From positions 3,782,001 to 3,846,000 of the forward strand of contig NZ_CP082161.1 in assembly GCF_023101665.1 (NCBI RefSeq): a stretch of DNA of 64,000 nucleotides, read 5' to 3'. The notes under the pieces were generated by a model. It did no database searches, had not been told where the DNA came from, and saw only the letters and a list, made by a program, of their open reading frames with translations. Both the position numbers and the translations under genes were made by a program. Shown here piece by piece: positions 1-9,583 of the stretch (position 1 is its first letter; each line of letters starts with the position of its first letter). This stretch comes from Bradyrhizobium sp. 195. Lineage in GTDB: Bacteria; Pseudomonadota; Alphaproteobacteria; Rhizobiales; Xanthobacteraceae.

Positions 1-1297
1 CCGGGATCTCGTCCTCGGGAATGCCGGAGCCGGAATCCTTTACAGAGAGATATTGTCCGCCCGAAGCGGTCCAGCCGGCCTTGAGCCAGATCTCGCCGCC
101 CTGCGGGGTGAACTTGATCGAGTTGGATAGCAGATTGAGCACGACCTGGCGGATCGCGCGCTCGTCGGCCCAGAGCCGCGGCATGGCCTGCTCGAACACT
201 TCGTGGATGGTGATGCCGCGGCTCGAGGCACGCAGCTTCATCAGATGATGGCAGTCGGCGACGATGCCGACCAGCGACACCGCTTCCTCGTTCAGCTCGT
301 AGCGGCCGGCCTCGATCCGCGACAGATCGAGGATCTCGTTGATGAGGTTGAGCAGGTGCACGCCGGAATTATGGATATCGGCGGAATATTCCTTGTAGAC
401 CGGCACCGCATGTGCGCCAAAGATCTCGCTCTTCATCACCTCGGAGAAACCGAGGATGGCATTCAGCGGCGTGCGCAGCTCGTGGCTCATCTGCGCGAGG
501 AAGCGCGACTTGGCGACGTTGGCGGATTCGGCGCGATGGCGCGCTTCGTCCGAGATCGCCTTGGCCTGTTCGAGCTCGCCGATCAGCGCGTCCTTCTCGG
601 CGCGTGCTTCCAGCGTGGCGAAGGTGGAGGAATGCAGGCGATGCGCCAGCAGCACGAAGTAGCCTTCGGCGGCGAGCGCCAGCGCCGCCAGGACGTAATT
701 GTCCAGCGAGCCGGTCATCGCAAAGCTCAGCGCCATTGCGACCGCGACCGGCGCGGTGGCAGCAAGGGCTGCGATCGGCAGATTGGCGGCGAGCATGCTC
801 GATACTGCGATCACCAGCAGCATCAGGAACATCATCAGCGTTTCCGTGACCATGTCGAGCACGGGATGGATCAGGATCGCCATCCAGCACAGGCCATAGA
901 GCAGGTCGAGCACGACGAAGCGCGTCCGCCATGCCCGTGTTGCGGCAGGAGAGCTGGGCTCGAGCAGGAACCGCCGGCAACTGCGGATCATGGCGCTGTG
1001 GATGCAGAGCATGCCCGCGGTCCAGGCTGCGGCCGGGATCGGCTGCATCCACAGCCCGAACAGCACGCCGGTTGCGACCACCAGCAGCATCACGACGTAG
1101 GAAGCCGATAGCCGCGTCTGGGCGTATTGGCGCAGCATCTCGGCGTCGAAGGCCGGCCGGGTTCCGCTGGTCGATGTTAACTTGTCGCGGGCCTCGCGCA
1201 CCCGCTGCGCCGCAGCCCTTCGGCTGCTCGCCGATGGAGCGCTCACCGGCTCGGCCGGAAGCTCCACAACCTCGGGCTTTTCAGCGGGGTTACTCAT
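1..1297 (-). CDS. Sensor histidine kinase, PleC/DivJ/PdhS-like (C-terminus off the window)
   Basis: Membrane histidine kinase; 432 codons are visible and the frame runs off the left edge, so the end of the ATPase domain is missing. A charged N-terminus (about 1-60) precedes roughly six hydrophobic helices (about 66-218), then a coiled-coil stretch (about 225-262). The H-box FLAQMSHELRTPLN places the phospho-acceptor at His272. The N-box NLLSNSIKF lies near 388-396 and the G1 motif DSGSGI at 421-426. The segment around 290-330 (EIFGAH, NLINEILDLSRIEAG) is typical of alphaproteobacterial PleC/DivJ/PdhS kinases, which act on DivK/PleD; that assignment is inference. The ATG at 1297 starts MSNPAEKPEV. 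An exact TTAA-N7-TTAAC box lies about 100 bases upstream, and a GATTC site lies 11 bases upstream. Confidence 0.9.
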   Translation of the reverse strand, partial: MSNPAEKPEVVELPAEPVSAPSASSRRAAAQRVREARDKLTSTSGTRPAFDAEMLRQYAQTRLSASYVVMLLVVATGVLFGLWMQPIPAAAWTAGMLCIHSAMIRSCRRFLLEPSSPAATRAWRTRFVVLDLLYGLCWMAILIHPVLDMVTETLMMFLMLLVIAVSSMLAANLPIAALAATAPVAVAMALSFAMTGSLDNYVLAALALAAEGYFVLLAHRLHSSTFATLEARAEKDALIGELEQAKAISDEARHRAESANVAKSRFLAQMSHELRTPLNAILGFSEVMKSEIFGAHAVPVYKEYSADIHNSGVHLLNLINEILDLSRIEAGRYELNEEAVSLVGIVADCHHLMKLRASSRGITIHEVFEQAMPRLWADERAIRQVVLNLLSNSIKFTPQGGEIWLKAGWTASGGQYLSVKDSGSGIPEDEIP

Positions 1298-1363
1298 CAA
1301 GCAACACGATTCCTGCCCACGCCGGACGCGGGCCTTCTGCATTCTCTATCTCTGGCAAGAAAT

Positions 1364-1383
1364 CCTTAAGAGGTGACTTAAGG
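1364..1383. promoter_or_regulatory. Perfect inverted repeat CCTTAAG-N6-CTTAAGG
   Basis: A perfect 7-bp inverted repeat with a 6-base spacer sits 67-86 bases upstream of the histidine kinase start. Its TTAA spacing is 8, so it is not a canonical CtrA box. It could be an operator or a weak hairpin; no regulator can be named. Confidence 0.35.
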
Positions 1384-1397
1384 AGCTAAAGAATTAC

Positions 1398-1413
1398 GTT
1401 AACCCGGCGTTAA
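1398..1413 (-). promoter_or_regulatory. Candidate CtrA-binding box (TTAA-N7-TTAAC)
   Basis: Read on the minus strand the sequence is TTAACGCCGGGTTAAC, an exact match to the CtrA consensus TTAA-N7-TTAAC of alphaproteobacteria. It lies 101-116 bases upstream of the histidine kinase ATG, in the gap behind the nhaD stop codon. In a GC-rich genome an exact 8-base TTAA/TTAA pair at this spacing is rare. Function is inferred from the motif alone. Confidence 0.5.
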
Positions 1414-1434
1414 TTTGGATCTCGGCCGTGCCGA

Positions 1435-2715
1435 TCAATGCAGCGCCGCATACTGTACGATGTATACCACCGCTCCCGCCAGATATCCCACGAGCGCGGG
1501 ACCTGCGATGCGGCGGGCGTACCAGAAGAACTCGATCTTCTCGAGTCCCATGGCGGCAACGCCCGCGGCCGAGCCGATGATCAGGATCGAGCCGCCAGTG
1601 CCGGCGCAATAGGCGATGAACTCCCAGATGAAGCTGTCCGGCGGATATTGCGTCAGATTGTACATGCCCATCGTTGCCGCGACGAGCGGCACGTTGTCGA
1701 TGATGGCGCTCAAGAGGCCGAGCAGGATGACGATGATGTCGAGACGACCGACCGTGGCATCGAGCCATTTGGCCAACACCTCGAGGACGCGGGCGTGCTC
1801 CAGGCACGCGACGGCCATGAGGATGCCGACGAAGAACACGATGGAACTCATGTCGATGCGGGTCAGCGCATGGGCGAGGGTGAGGGGGCGACGCGCATCC
1901 TCGTCCTTGTGGCGGTGAACGATCTCGCCGACCAGCCAGAGGATCCCCAGCCCGAACAGGATGCCCATGAAGGGGGCAAGGTGCGTCACGGCCTTGAAAA
2001 CCGGGACCGCGACCAGTGTACCGAGCCCGAGATAGAACATCAGGTTGCGCTCGAACAGATCGACTCTGAGAGCCTGCGCTTCCCGCTGCAGGGGCGGACC
2101 GATGTCCTTCCCCCTAACGGAGTAGCCGATGATGAGCAGCGGTATCAGCAAATTGAGCAGTGACGGCAGGAACACCGCCTTCATGATGCTGACAGGCGTG
2201 ATCTGGCCCCCGATCCAGAGCATCGTCGTCGTGACGTCGCCGATCACGGTCCAGGCGCCGCCGGCATTGGCGGCAATCACGATGATGGACGCAAACAGCA
2301 GGCGGTCGTTTTTGTTGCCGATCAGCTTCTGGATCAGCGAGATCATCACGATGGTGGTTGTCAGATTGTCGAGGATCGAGCTCAGGAAGAACGTCACGAA
2401 GCCGATGATCCACATCAGAGTGGTCTGCTTCGTGGTGCGGATGATCGAGGTGATGACTTCGAAGCCGTTGTGGGCGTCGATCACCTCGACGATCGTCATG
2501 GCGCCGATCAGGAAGAAGACGATTTGCGCGGTCGATGCGACGGATTCGTCGAGCTGGTGGTTGACGAGCGAGGCGTCGCCGACGGACATCGCATAGATGG
2601 TCCAGAGCAGGCCCGCCCCCAGGAGAGCCGAAGCGCTCTTGTTGACGCCGAGCGGGTGTTCGAGCGCGATGGCTGCATACGCAACGATGAAAACGGCGGC
2701 TATCGCGCTCAGCAA
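1435..2715 (-). CDS. nhaD: NhaD-type Na+/H+ antiporter
   Basis: A 426-residue integral membrane protein of the NhaD/ArsB ion transporter superfamily, predicted to exchange cytoplasmic Na+ (or Li+) for protons across the inner membrane. It is hydrophobic throughout, with about 11-13 helices. Family-typical segments include HPLGVNKSASALLG near the N-terminus, the acidic membrane segment VEVIDAHNGFEVI, SSILDNLTTTIVM and LLSAIIDNVPLVAATMGMY; the two DN(L/V) segments are the conserved helices with Asp/Asn of this family. Length fits the family. It is transcribed toward the histidine kinase gene but is separated from it by 137 bases holding the CtrA-like box, so the two are probably not one operon. 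Confidence 0.9.
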   Translation of the reverse strand: MLSAIAAVFIVAYAAIALEHPLGVNKSASALLGAGLLWTIYAMSVGDASLVNHQLDESVASTAQIVFFLIGAMTIVEVIDAHNGFEVITSIIRTTKQTTLMWIIGFVTFFLSSILDNLTTTIVMISLIQKLIGNKNDRLLFASIIVIAANAGGAWTVIGDVTTTMLWIGGQITPVSIMKAVFLPSLLNLLIPLLIIGYSVRGKDIGPPLQREAQALRVDLFERNLMFYLGLGTLVAVPVFKAVTHLAPFMGILFGLGILWLVGEIVHRHKDEDARRPLTLAHALTRIDMSSIVFFVGILMAVACLEHARVLEVLAKWLDATVGRLDIIVILLGLLSAIIDNVPLVAATMGMYNLTQYPPDSFIWEFIAYCAGTGGSILIIGSAAGVAAMGLEKIEFFWYARRIAGPALVGYLAGAVVYIVQYAALH

Positions 2716-2835
2716 ATCGGTCCCCCCCGGAATTCGTTCTTCGGCTCAATTTGCGCTTGTCAGGCCTTGAGGCGGCGTCGCGCAGCGTCAAGGTGGTGAC
2801 GGTCGCGGCTGCCCGGCAGCGACCGTCACGCGCTC

Positions 2836-3708
2836 TCAGCGTTGCAGGCGCGCGAGCAGGCTCGACGTATCCCAGCGCTTGCCGCCCATCTTCTCGACCT
2901 CGGCGTAGAACTGGTCCACGAGTGCGGTCACCGGAAGGGTCGCGCCGTTGCGGCGGGCTTCAGCCAGCGAGATCGAGAGGTCCTTGCGCATCCATTCGAC
3001 CGCGAAGCCGAAATCGTATTTGTCGTCGTTCATAGTCTTGTAGCGATTTTCCATCTGCCAGGACTGCGCCGCGCCCTTGGAGATGGTCTCGATCACTGCG
3101 GCGACGTCGAGGCCACTCTTCTTGGCGAAGTGGATACCCTCGGAGAGACCCTGCACCAGACCGGCGATGCAGATCTGGTTGACCATCTTCGTGAGTTGGC
3201 CGCTTCCTGCGGGCCCGAGCAGTTTGCACATCCGCGCATAGGCGCCTGTGATGATCGGCTCGGCGCCGGAATAGGCATCCTGCGTGCCGCCGCACATCAC
3301 CGTCAGCACGCCGTTCTCGGCGCCGGCCTGGCCGCCGGAGACCGGCGCATCGACGAATTTGAAGCCGGCCTTGGTGGCGGCTGCGTCCAGCTCCCGTGCG
3401 ACCTCGGCGGAGGCGGTGGTGTGATCGACGAAGGTCGCACCTTTCTTCATGCCGGCGAAGGCGCCGTCGGGGCCGATCGTGACCGCGCGCAGATCGTTGT
3501 CGTTGCCGACGCAGCACATCACGAAATCCTGGTCTTCGGCGGCGGCCTTCGGGGTCACCGCGGTCTTGCCGCCGAACTTGTCCGCCCATTCCTTCGCCTT
3601 GGCCGCGGTGCGGTTGTAGACGGTGACCTCATGGCCCCCTTTTTTGACGAGGTGTCCGGCCATGGGGAAGCCCATGACGCCGAGACCGAGGAAAGCGACT
3701 TTAGCCAT
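2836..3708 (-). CDS. NAD(P)-dependent beta-hydroxyacid dehydrogenase (3-hydroxyisobutyrate dehydrogenase/tartronate semialdehyde reductase family)
   Basis: A soluble oxidoreductase of about 290 residues. The N-terminal Rossmann fold carries FLGLGVMGFPMAGHL (GxGxxG), followed by the substrate signature DAPVSGGQAGAENG near residue 120 and the catalytic-lysine motif KMVNQ near 170. The all-helical C-terminal domain is present. The family oxidises 3-hydroxyisobutyrate or reduces 2-hydroxy-3-oxopropionate; the substrate cannot be chosen from sequence. The start at 3708 (MAKVAFLGLG) is preferred because the upstream extension is low-complexity and unlike the family. The gene is divergent from the VOC gene at 3906. 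Confidence 0.88.
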   Translation of the reverse strand: MAKVAFLGLGVMGFPMAGHLVKKGGHEVTVYNRTAAKAKEWADKFGGKTAVTPKAAAEDQDFVMCCVGNDNDLRAVTIGPDGAFAGMKKGATFVDHTTASAEVARELDAAATKAGFKFVDAPVSGGQAGAENGVLTVMCGGTQDAYSGAEPIITGAYARMCKLLGPAGSGQLTKMVNQICIAGLVQGLSEGIHFAKKSGLDVAAVIETISKGAAQSWQMENRYKTMNDDKYDFGFAVEWMRKDLSISLAEARRNGATLPVTALVDQFYAEVEKMGGKRWDTSSLLARLQR

Positions 3709-3905
3709 GTGTGGTACCTTGTCCGTAGCTTGAGTTTTACGGTTGTATCCGGGCGAGGGCGCCGGGCGGCATCCTCGGAGTTCCGCTGCGAGGGCGGGCC
3801 GGAGGCGCACCATAAACCGTTGAGCCGGGAGGGCAACGGCTTCGTTTGACGGCCCCCTGTGCTAGGATGGCGGGACCTAAGAACTTCGAAAAAGGGAGCG
3901 AGAGC

Positions 3906-4343
3906 ATGGGCGGCGTGAGCGTTGGCGTCCTCGATCATTTCAACATCCGGACCCGTAATCTGGCCGAGACCGTCCGCTTCTACGAGGATGTGCTGGGCCT
4001 GGAAAAAGGCGCCCGGCCGAACTTCGCCTTTCCCGGCGCTTGGATGTACAGCGAGGGTAAACCGGTGGTGCATCTCGTCGATATTTCTGCGACGGCTGAG
4101 CCACAAAAGCCTGACTCCGGCGTTGTCCACCACGTCGCCTTCGTCAGCCGCGGCTTTGACGGCATGAAGCAGCGGCTGACATCCAAGGGGATGAAGTTCG
4201 ACTCCCGCCAGGTGCCCGGCGGCGACCTCTGGCAGATCTTCGTTCACGACCCCAACGGGGTCATGATCGAGCTGAACTACGAGGCTGCCAGGGAGCAGGG
4301 GGCCGCGCCTGCCGAGATGGCTGACGATATCGGCAGGCAGTAG
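3906..4343 (+). CDS. VOC (glyoxalase/bleomycin resistance/dioxygenase) family protein
   Basis: A small protein of 145 residues with one vicinal-oxygen-chelate module. LDHFNIRTRN near the start supplies the first metal-ligand His. VHHVAFVSRGFDG and DPNGVMIELNY supply the later His and Glu positions. These motifs indicate a metal-dependent lyase, isomerase or dioxygenase of the glyoxalase superfamily; the substrate is unknown. The ATG at 3906 is chosen over the upstream in-frame ATG because it follows a purine-rich ribosome site and begins the conserved beta-strand. It is followed on the same strand, after about 130 bases, by the mrp-like gene. Confidence 0.85.
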   Translation: MGGVSVGVLDHFNIRTRNLAETVRFYEDVLGLEKGARPNFAFPGAWMYSEGKPVVHLVDISATAEPQKPDSGVVHHVAFVSRGFDGMKQRLTSKGMKFDSRQVPGGDLWQIFVHDPNGVMIELNYEAAREQGAAPAEMADDIGRQ

Positions 4344-4472
4344 CCTTTTGGGCGTTTCCGCTCTAATGGGGCATCCTAGAGTCTCGAGCATGACCTTGCC
4401 GGAAAGCCGCTCCACGCTTTGCGCTGGCGCAGCCCTCCGGGTCCGGATCAGGCTCCGTTCAGGAGATGCGCT

Positions 4473-5615
4473 TTGAGCGTGACGCAGCAACAGGTTCTCG
4501 ACATCCTGACCAGGATCAAGTCGCCGCGCGGGGTCGCGCTCACCAATGCCAATGTGCTGAGCGCCATCAGCGCGTCCGACGGCAAGGTGTTCTTCTCGAT
4601 CAATGTCGACGCCGCCGAGGCCAGGGCCTGGGAATCCATCCGGGCCGAGGCCGAGGCCGCCGTGCGCACCATTCCCGGCGTCACCACCGTCATGGTGGCG
4701 CTGACCGCCGAGCGCAAGCCGGGCTCCGCACCTCCACCGCCTCCGCAACCCAGCCGCGGCGCGCCGGGTGTGCAGCCGGTCCATGCCCACAAGCCGCCAC
4801 CGCAGGGCGGCGCCCAATCGCCCATGGCGCGGCAGTCGGAGATCCCCGGCGTTGCCGCGGTGATCGCAGTCGCCTCCGGCAAGGGCGGCGTCGGCAAGTC
4901 GACCACCGCGCTGAACCTGGCGCTGGGTCTGCGGGACCTCGGCCTGAAGGTCGGGTTGCTCGATGCCGACATCTACGGCCCCTCGGTGCCGCGGTTGACC
5001 GGCCTGCACGACAAGCCGGAGCTGAACGACGAGCGCAAAATGATTCCGCTCCGGCGCTTCGGCCTTGCCATCATGTCGATCGGCTTTTTGGTGGAGGAGG
5101 AGACCGCGATGATCTGGCGCGGTCCGATGGTGATGTCGGCGGTGACGCAGATGCTGCGCGATGTCGAATGGGGCAAGCTCGACGTTCTCGTCGTCGACAT
5201 GCCGCCGGGCACCGGCGATGCCCAGCTCACTCTGGCGCAGAACGTGCCGCTGAAGGGTGCCGTGATCGTCTCGACCCCACAGGACCTGTCCCTGATCGAT
5301 GCGCGGCGGGGACTTGCCATGTTCAAGAAGGTCAACGTGCCGGTGCTCGGCATCGTCGAGAACATGAGCTACTTCCAGTGCCCGCATTGCGGCACCAAGT
5401 CGGACATTTTCGGCCATGGCGGGGCGCGGCACGAGGCCGAGAAGCTCGAGGTACCGTTCCTCGGCGAGATCCCGCTGCACATGGCGATTCGCGCCAGCTC
5501 GGATGCCGGCAATCCCGTCGTCGATAGCGAGCCGGACGGTCCCCATGCGGCGATCTACCGCGCCATTGCAGGGCAGGTCCGGGACCAGATCAAGGGTGTC
5601 ATCGCGGCGGCCTGA
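4473..5615 (+). CDS. mrp: Mrp/NBP35 (ApbC) family iron-sulfur cluster carrier ATPase
   Basis: Predicted cytoplasmic P-loop ATPase that carries and delivers Fe-S clusters. The N-terminal DUF59/MIP18 domain (about 1-85) is joined by a proline-rich linker to a Mrp domain. That domain has the deviant Walker A ASGKGGVGKSTT, the DADIYGPSVPRL segment, VDMPPGTGD and the CxxC cluster-binding pair in YFQCPHCGTKSDIFG. The start is a TTG at 4473: AGGAG ends seven bases before it and translation then reads MSVTQQQVLDIL, the usual N-terminus. The longer in-frame ATG at 4419 adds residues unlike the family. Length (380) is typical. Confidence 0.93.
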   Translation: MSVTQQQVLDILTRIKSPRGVALTNANVLSAISASDGKVFFSINVDAAEARAWESIRAEAEAAVRTIPGVTTVMVALTAERKPGSAPPPPPQPSRGAPGVQPVHAHKPPPQGGAQSPMARQSEIPGVAAVIAVASGKGGVGKSTTALNLALGLRDLGLKVGLLDADIYGPSVPRLTGLHDKPELNDERKMIPLRRFGLAIMSIGFLVEEETAMIWRGPMVMSAVTQMLRDVEWGKLDVLVVDMPPGTGDAQLTLAQNVPLKGAVIVSTPQDLSLIDARRGLAMFKKVNVPVLGIVENMSYFQCPHCGTKSDIFGHGGARHEAEKLEVPFLGEIPLHMAIRASSDAGNPVVDSEPDGPHAAIYRAIAGQVRDQIKGVIAAA

Positions 5616-5719
5616 ATCGGCCGCCCGCGGCGCGCCTCCTCATTTCTTTGGGGAGATGCGACTTTCGTAGAGCCCCGTCATGCCATTGTCGCGTTCCGCA
5701 AGCGGGGCTTCCGTGTTAA

Positions 5720-6919
<1,200 letters not shown>

Positions 6920-6947
6920 TCACCTAGGTCTAAAGTCGCAACACCGG

Positions 6948-6983
6948 AAAGCCCGGCCTCCCATGGAGGCCGGGCTTTTTGTT
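6948..6983 (+). terminator. Intrinsic terminator between the two TRAP receptor genes
   Basis: A perfect 14-bp stem (6948-6961 with 6965-6978) with a 3-base loop ends in a run of T residues (TTTTTGTTT). It lies 29 bases after the first receptor gene, so the second receptor probably has its own promoter. Confidence 0.85.
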
Positions 6984-7086
6984 TGCCGCAGTGCGATCGG
7001 GATGGCATTCGGTCTCGCCTTGCGTCATGCTGGCGCCAAGCCTCGGCAAGAAGGCTCACAATCACGATCCATCAGGGCAGGAAATC

Positions 7087-8175
7087 ATGAAGAGAAGAGA
7101 CTTCATCAAGGTCACAGGACTTGGCGCGGCCGGCGCCGCCACGCTCGCGGCTCCCGCGATCGCGCAATCGATGCCGGAAATCAAATGGCGGATGCCGACG
7201 AGCTGGCCCAAGTCGCTCGACACGCTGTTTGGCGGCGCCGAGATGATGTGCAAGATGGTCGCTGAGGCGACCGACAACAAATTCCAGATCCAGATCTTCG
7301 CGGCCGGCGAAATCGTGCCGGGCCTGCAGGTGCTCGACGCCGTGCAGAACGGCACCTGCGAAATCGGCCACACCGCCTCATACTACTATTTCGGCAAGGA
7401 TCCGACCTTCACCTTCGGCTCGGCCGTGCCGTTCGGTCCCAACATGCGCATCAACCAGGCCTGGTACATGCAGGGCGGCGGGCGCGATGTCCTCAATGAG
7501 TTCTACAAGAGCTACAACGTCGTCTCGCTGCTCGCGGGCAACACCGGTTGTCAGATGGGCGGCTGGTTCAGGAAAGAGGTCAACACGCCCGACGATCTCA
7601 AGGGCATGAAATTCCGTGTCGGCGGCTTTGCCGGCCGCGTGCTCCAGAGGCTCGGTGTGGTGCCGCAGCAGCTCGCCGGCGGCGACATCTATCCCGCGCT
7701 GGAGAAGGGCACCATCGACGCCGCCGAATGGGTCGGCCCTTATGACGACGAGAAGCTCGGCTTCTACAAGATCGCGCCGCACTATTACTATCCCGGCTGG
7801 TGGGAAGGCGGACCGATGCTGCTTGCTTTCGTCAACCTCGACAAATGGAACGCGCTGCCGAAATATTACCAGAGCGTGCTGGAGCAGGCCGGCCACTACG
7901 CCAACAACTACATGATGGCGCGCTACGACACCGCCAATCCGCTGGCGTTGAAGAAGCTGCTCGCGGGCGGCACCAAGCTGCACCCGTTCTCGCCGTCGAT
8001 CATGGATGCCTGCCACAAGGCCGCCAAGGAGCTGCACGCCGAGGTCGGCGCGACCAACCCCAACTTCAAGAAGGTGCACGACTCCCTCGCCAAGTTCACG
8101 AGCGACGGCTACGCCTGGTTCCAGGTCGCCGAGGTCGGCTACGACATCTTCATGGCGCGGCGCTCGCAGAGCTGA
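7087..8175 (+). CDS. TRAP transporter substrate-binding protein (TakP/DctP-like), copy 2
   Basis: Paralogue of the gene just upstream, colinear over its whole length, with the same Tat-type start (MKRRDFIK) and cleavage-like APAIAQ. The putative ligand residues are kept: Gln156 (CQMGGW), Arg177 (KFRVGG) and Glu214-Trp215 ([11 protein letters not shown]). The two differ more around residues 105-150, which may change ligand preference. ATG 7087 follows an AGGAAATC-like ribosome site; the longer frame from 6979 would start inside the upstream terminator. It is followed by its own terminator. It probably shares the DctQM permease encoded at 12.7-15 kb. Confidence 0.92.
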   Translation: MKRRDFIKVTGLGAAGAATLAAPAIAQSMPEIKWRMPTSWPKSLDTLFGGAEMMCKMVAEATDNKFQIQIFAAGEIVPGLQVLDAVQNGTCEIGHTASYYYFGKDPTFTFGSAVPFGPNMRINQAWYMQGGGRDVLNEFYKSYNVVSLLAGNTGCQMGGWFRKEVNTPDDLKGMKFRVGGFAGRVLQRLGVVPQQLAGGDIYPALEKGTIDAAEWVGPYDDEKLGFYKIAPHYYYPGWWEGGPMLLAFVNLDKWNALPKYYQSVLEQAGHYANNYMMARYDTANPLALKKLLAGGTKLHPFSPSIMDACHKAAKELHAEVGATNPNFKKVHDSLAKFTSDGYAWFQVAEVGYDIFMARRSQS

Positions 8176-8194
8176 TCACGTCGTCTCTCGCAGG

Positions 8195-8230
8195 CAACGC
8201 CCCGGCGCGAAAGCACCGGGGCGTTGTCGT
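8195..8230 (+). terminator. Intrinsic terminator after the second TRAP receptor gene
   Basis: An 11-bp perfect stem (8195-8205 with 8216-8226) encloses a 10-base loop, followed by a moderately T-rich tail. It begins 20 bases after the stop codon. Confidence 0.65.
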
Positions 8231-8353
8231 GTTCTCTTGGCGGACGCAGGTCTCCAAAAGCCTGCCGATCCCTTATGGGCCGAGATATTTGAACCGGATT
8301 TCGGTCGAGGACGTCAAACTCCGGAAGCCCCAGGTGGCGCCTTGTCTCCCGGT

Positions 8354-8659
8354 CTGACCGATCTCTTTCACGTACCGACGCTGATCTGTGGGTGGATCCT
8401 TGCGCTTGGAGTCACCTGCGGGCCGTTGCTCCTTGAATTCCTCAACTATAGGCCGGTGACGCGGTGCGCTGTCTTGCGGGCCGTATCGAGCTTTGTCGTG
8501 ACCGGGGGCTACCTGACAATTGGCACCGCCGCGATCAGCGCTCAAGAGAGCGGTCTGATCTCATCTTCCACCAGCATTCTCGTGATGGCGTGCTTGCTCG
8601 CCGGCGCAGCGGCCAGCTCGTTCCTGATCGCGCGGTGGTATCCCGATGAACAGGCCTAA
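8354..8659 (+). CDS. Possible small membrane protein, unknown (start uncertain)
   Basis: An open frame of about 100 codons with three hydrophobic stretches (around LICGWILALGV, SSFVVTGGYLTIG and SILVMACLLAGAAASSFL) ending in RWYPDEQA. The frame is open further upstream, but there it overlaps the receptor-gene terminator and reads like random sequence. No ATG, GTG or TTG is well placed; 8354 is an in-frame CTG and only a guess. The hydrophobic pattern suggests a real or decayed membrane protein. No family recognised. Confidence 0.3.
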   Translation: MTDLFHVPTLICGWILALGVTCGPLLLEFLNYRPVTRCAVLRAVSSFVVTGGYLTIGTAAISAQESGLISSSTSILVMACLLAGAAASSFLIARWYPDEQA

Positions 8660-8907
8660 AGGCGGCAATCCGCTGGACTCAAGCGCATTTGCGTCAATGA
8701 TGGCGGCGAAACGGAGGGGCACTTGGCTGAGACGCATTGTGCCGATAGCGGGAGTTCGGCCGATGCGCAATGCTTACAGGAGGCTGACGGCGCGCGAAAG
8801 GCGGGCAAGACCTGCCTTTTTGCTGGCCGAAACCGGACGAATGGTGGAAGAGAGCGGAGTGCGGCGCGGGCCGTAGGGTGACACCGGAGTTGTTCGGCAG
8901 ATATGCG

Positions 8908-9582
8908 ATGCGCCTTCTGATCGTCGAGGACAATGCCGAGTTGTCGCGGCTCGTCGCGGGCGGGCTGGCGGCGGCCGGCTACCAGAGCGACATCGTGGGC
9001 AGCGCGGCCGAGGCGCGCGAGGCGGTGAGCAGTGTCAGCTATGCTGCGATGATCCTCGACCTCGGGCTGCCCGACGGCGACGGTCTGTCGGTGTTGCGCG
9101 AGCTGCGCCTCAAGATGGAACCGCTCCCCGTGCTGGTGCTGACTGCGCGCGGCGGCCTGCAGGACCGGGTCAGCGGCCTGCGCAGCGGCGCCGACGACTA
9201 TCTCGCAAAGCCGTTCGCGATGGAGGAGCTGGTGGCGCGGCTGGAGGCGATCCTGCGCCGGCCCGGCCAGCTGCTCGGCCGCTCGCTCAGTCTCGCCAAC
9301 CTCGTCTACGACACCGAGAGCCGCCAGATTTTCGTCGACGACCAGCCGCGGATCATCTCTGCGCGCGAGACTTCGGTGCTCGAGATCCTGCTGCGCCGGC
9401 AGGGGCGGGTGGTGCCGAAGAAGAACGTCGAGGACCACATCTTCGGGCTGGACGGCGAGGTCGCTTCCAACGCCGTCGAGGTCTATGTCTCGCGGTTGCG
9501 CAAGCAGCTCGCTGAACACGGCGCCAAGGTCGTGATCCATACCATCCGCGGCGTCGGCTATCTCATGGACGTGGAGAAATAG
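8908..9582 (+). CDS. OmpR-family response regulator (TctD/QseB-like)
   Basis: Two-domain DNA-binding response regulator of 224 residues. The receiver has the acidic pocket VED (Asp8), phospho-acceptor Asp51 in LDLGLPDGDG, Thr79 and Lys101 in YLAKPF. A C-terminal winged-helix domain carries SNAVEVYVSRLRKQL and HTIRGVGYLM, the recognition helix and wing. The ATG at 8908 begins MRLLIVEDN, the normal N-terminus; the GTG at 8878 would add ten residues. It ends two bases before the sensor kinase gene, forming a two-gene operon. Its position beside TRAP receptor genes suggests control of carboxylate uptake, as TctDE does for tricarboxylates; this is inference. Confidence 0.92.
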   Translation: MRLLIVEDNAELSRLVAGGLAAAGYQSDIVGSAAEAREAVSSVSYAAMILDLGLPDGDGLSVLRELRLKMEPLPVLVLTARGGLQDRVSGLRSGADDYLAKPFAMEELVARLEAILRRPGQLLGRSLSLANLVYDTESRQIFVDDQPRIISARETSVLEILLRRQGRVVPKKNVEDHIFGLDGEVASNAVEVYVSRLRKQLAEHGAKVVIHTIRGVGYLMDVEK

Positions 9583-9583
9583 C

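Noticed and set aside
8646..8876. 76-codon frame overlapping the possible membrane gene at 8354 (ATGA-like)
   Set aside because: The translation is very Arg/Ala-rich with no domain, no ribosome site, and it ends immediately before the regulator gene. More likely leader or non-coding sequence.
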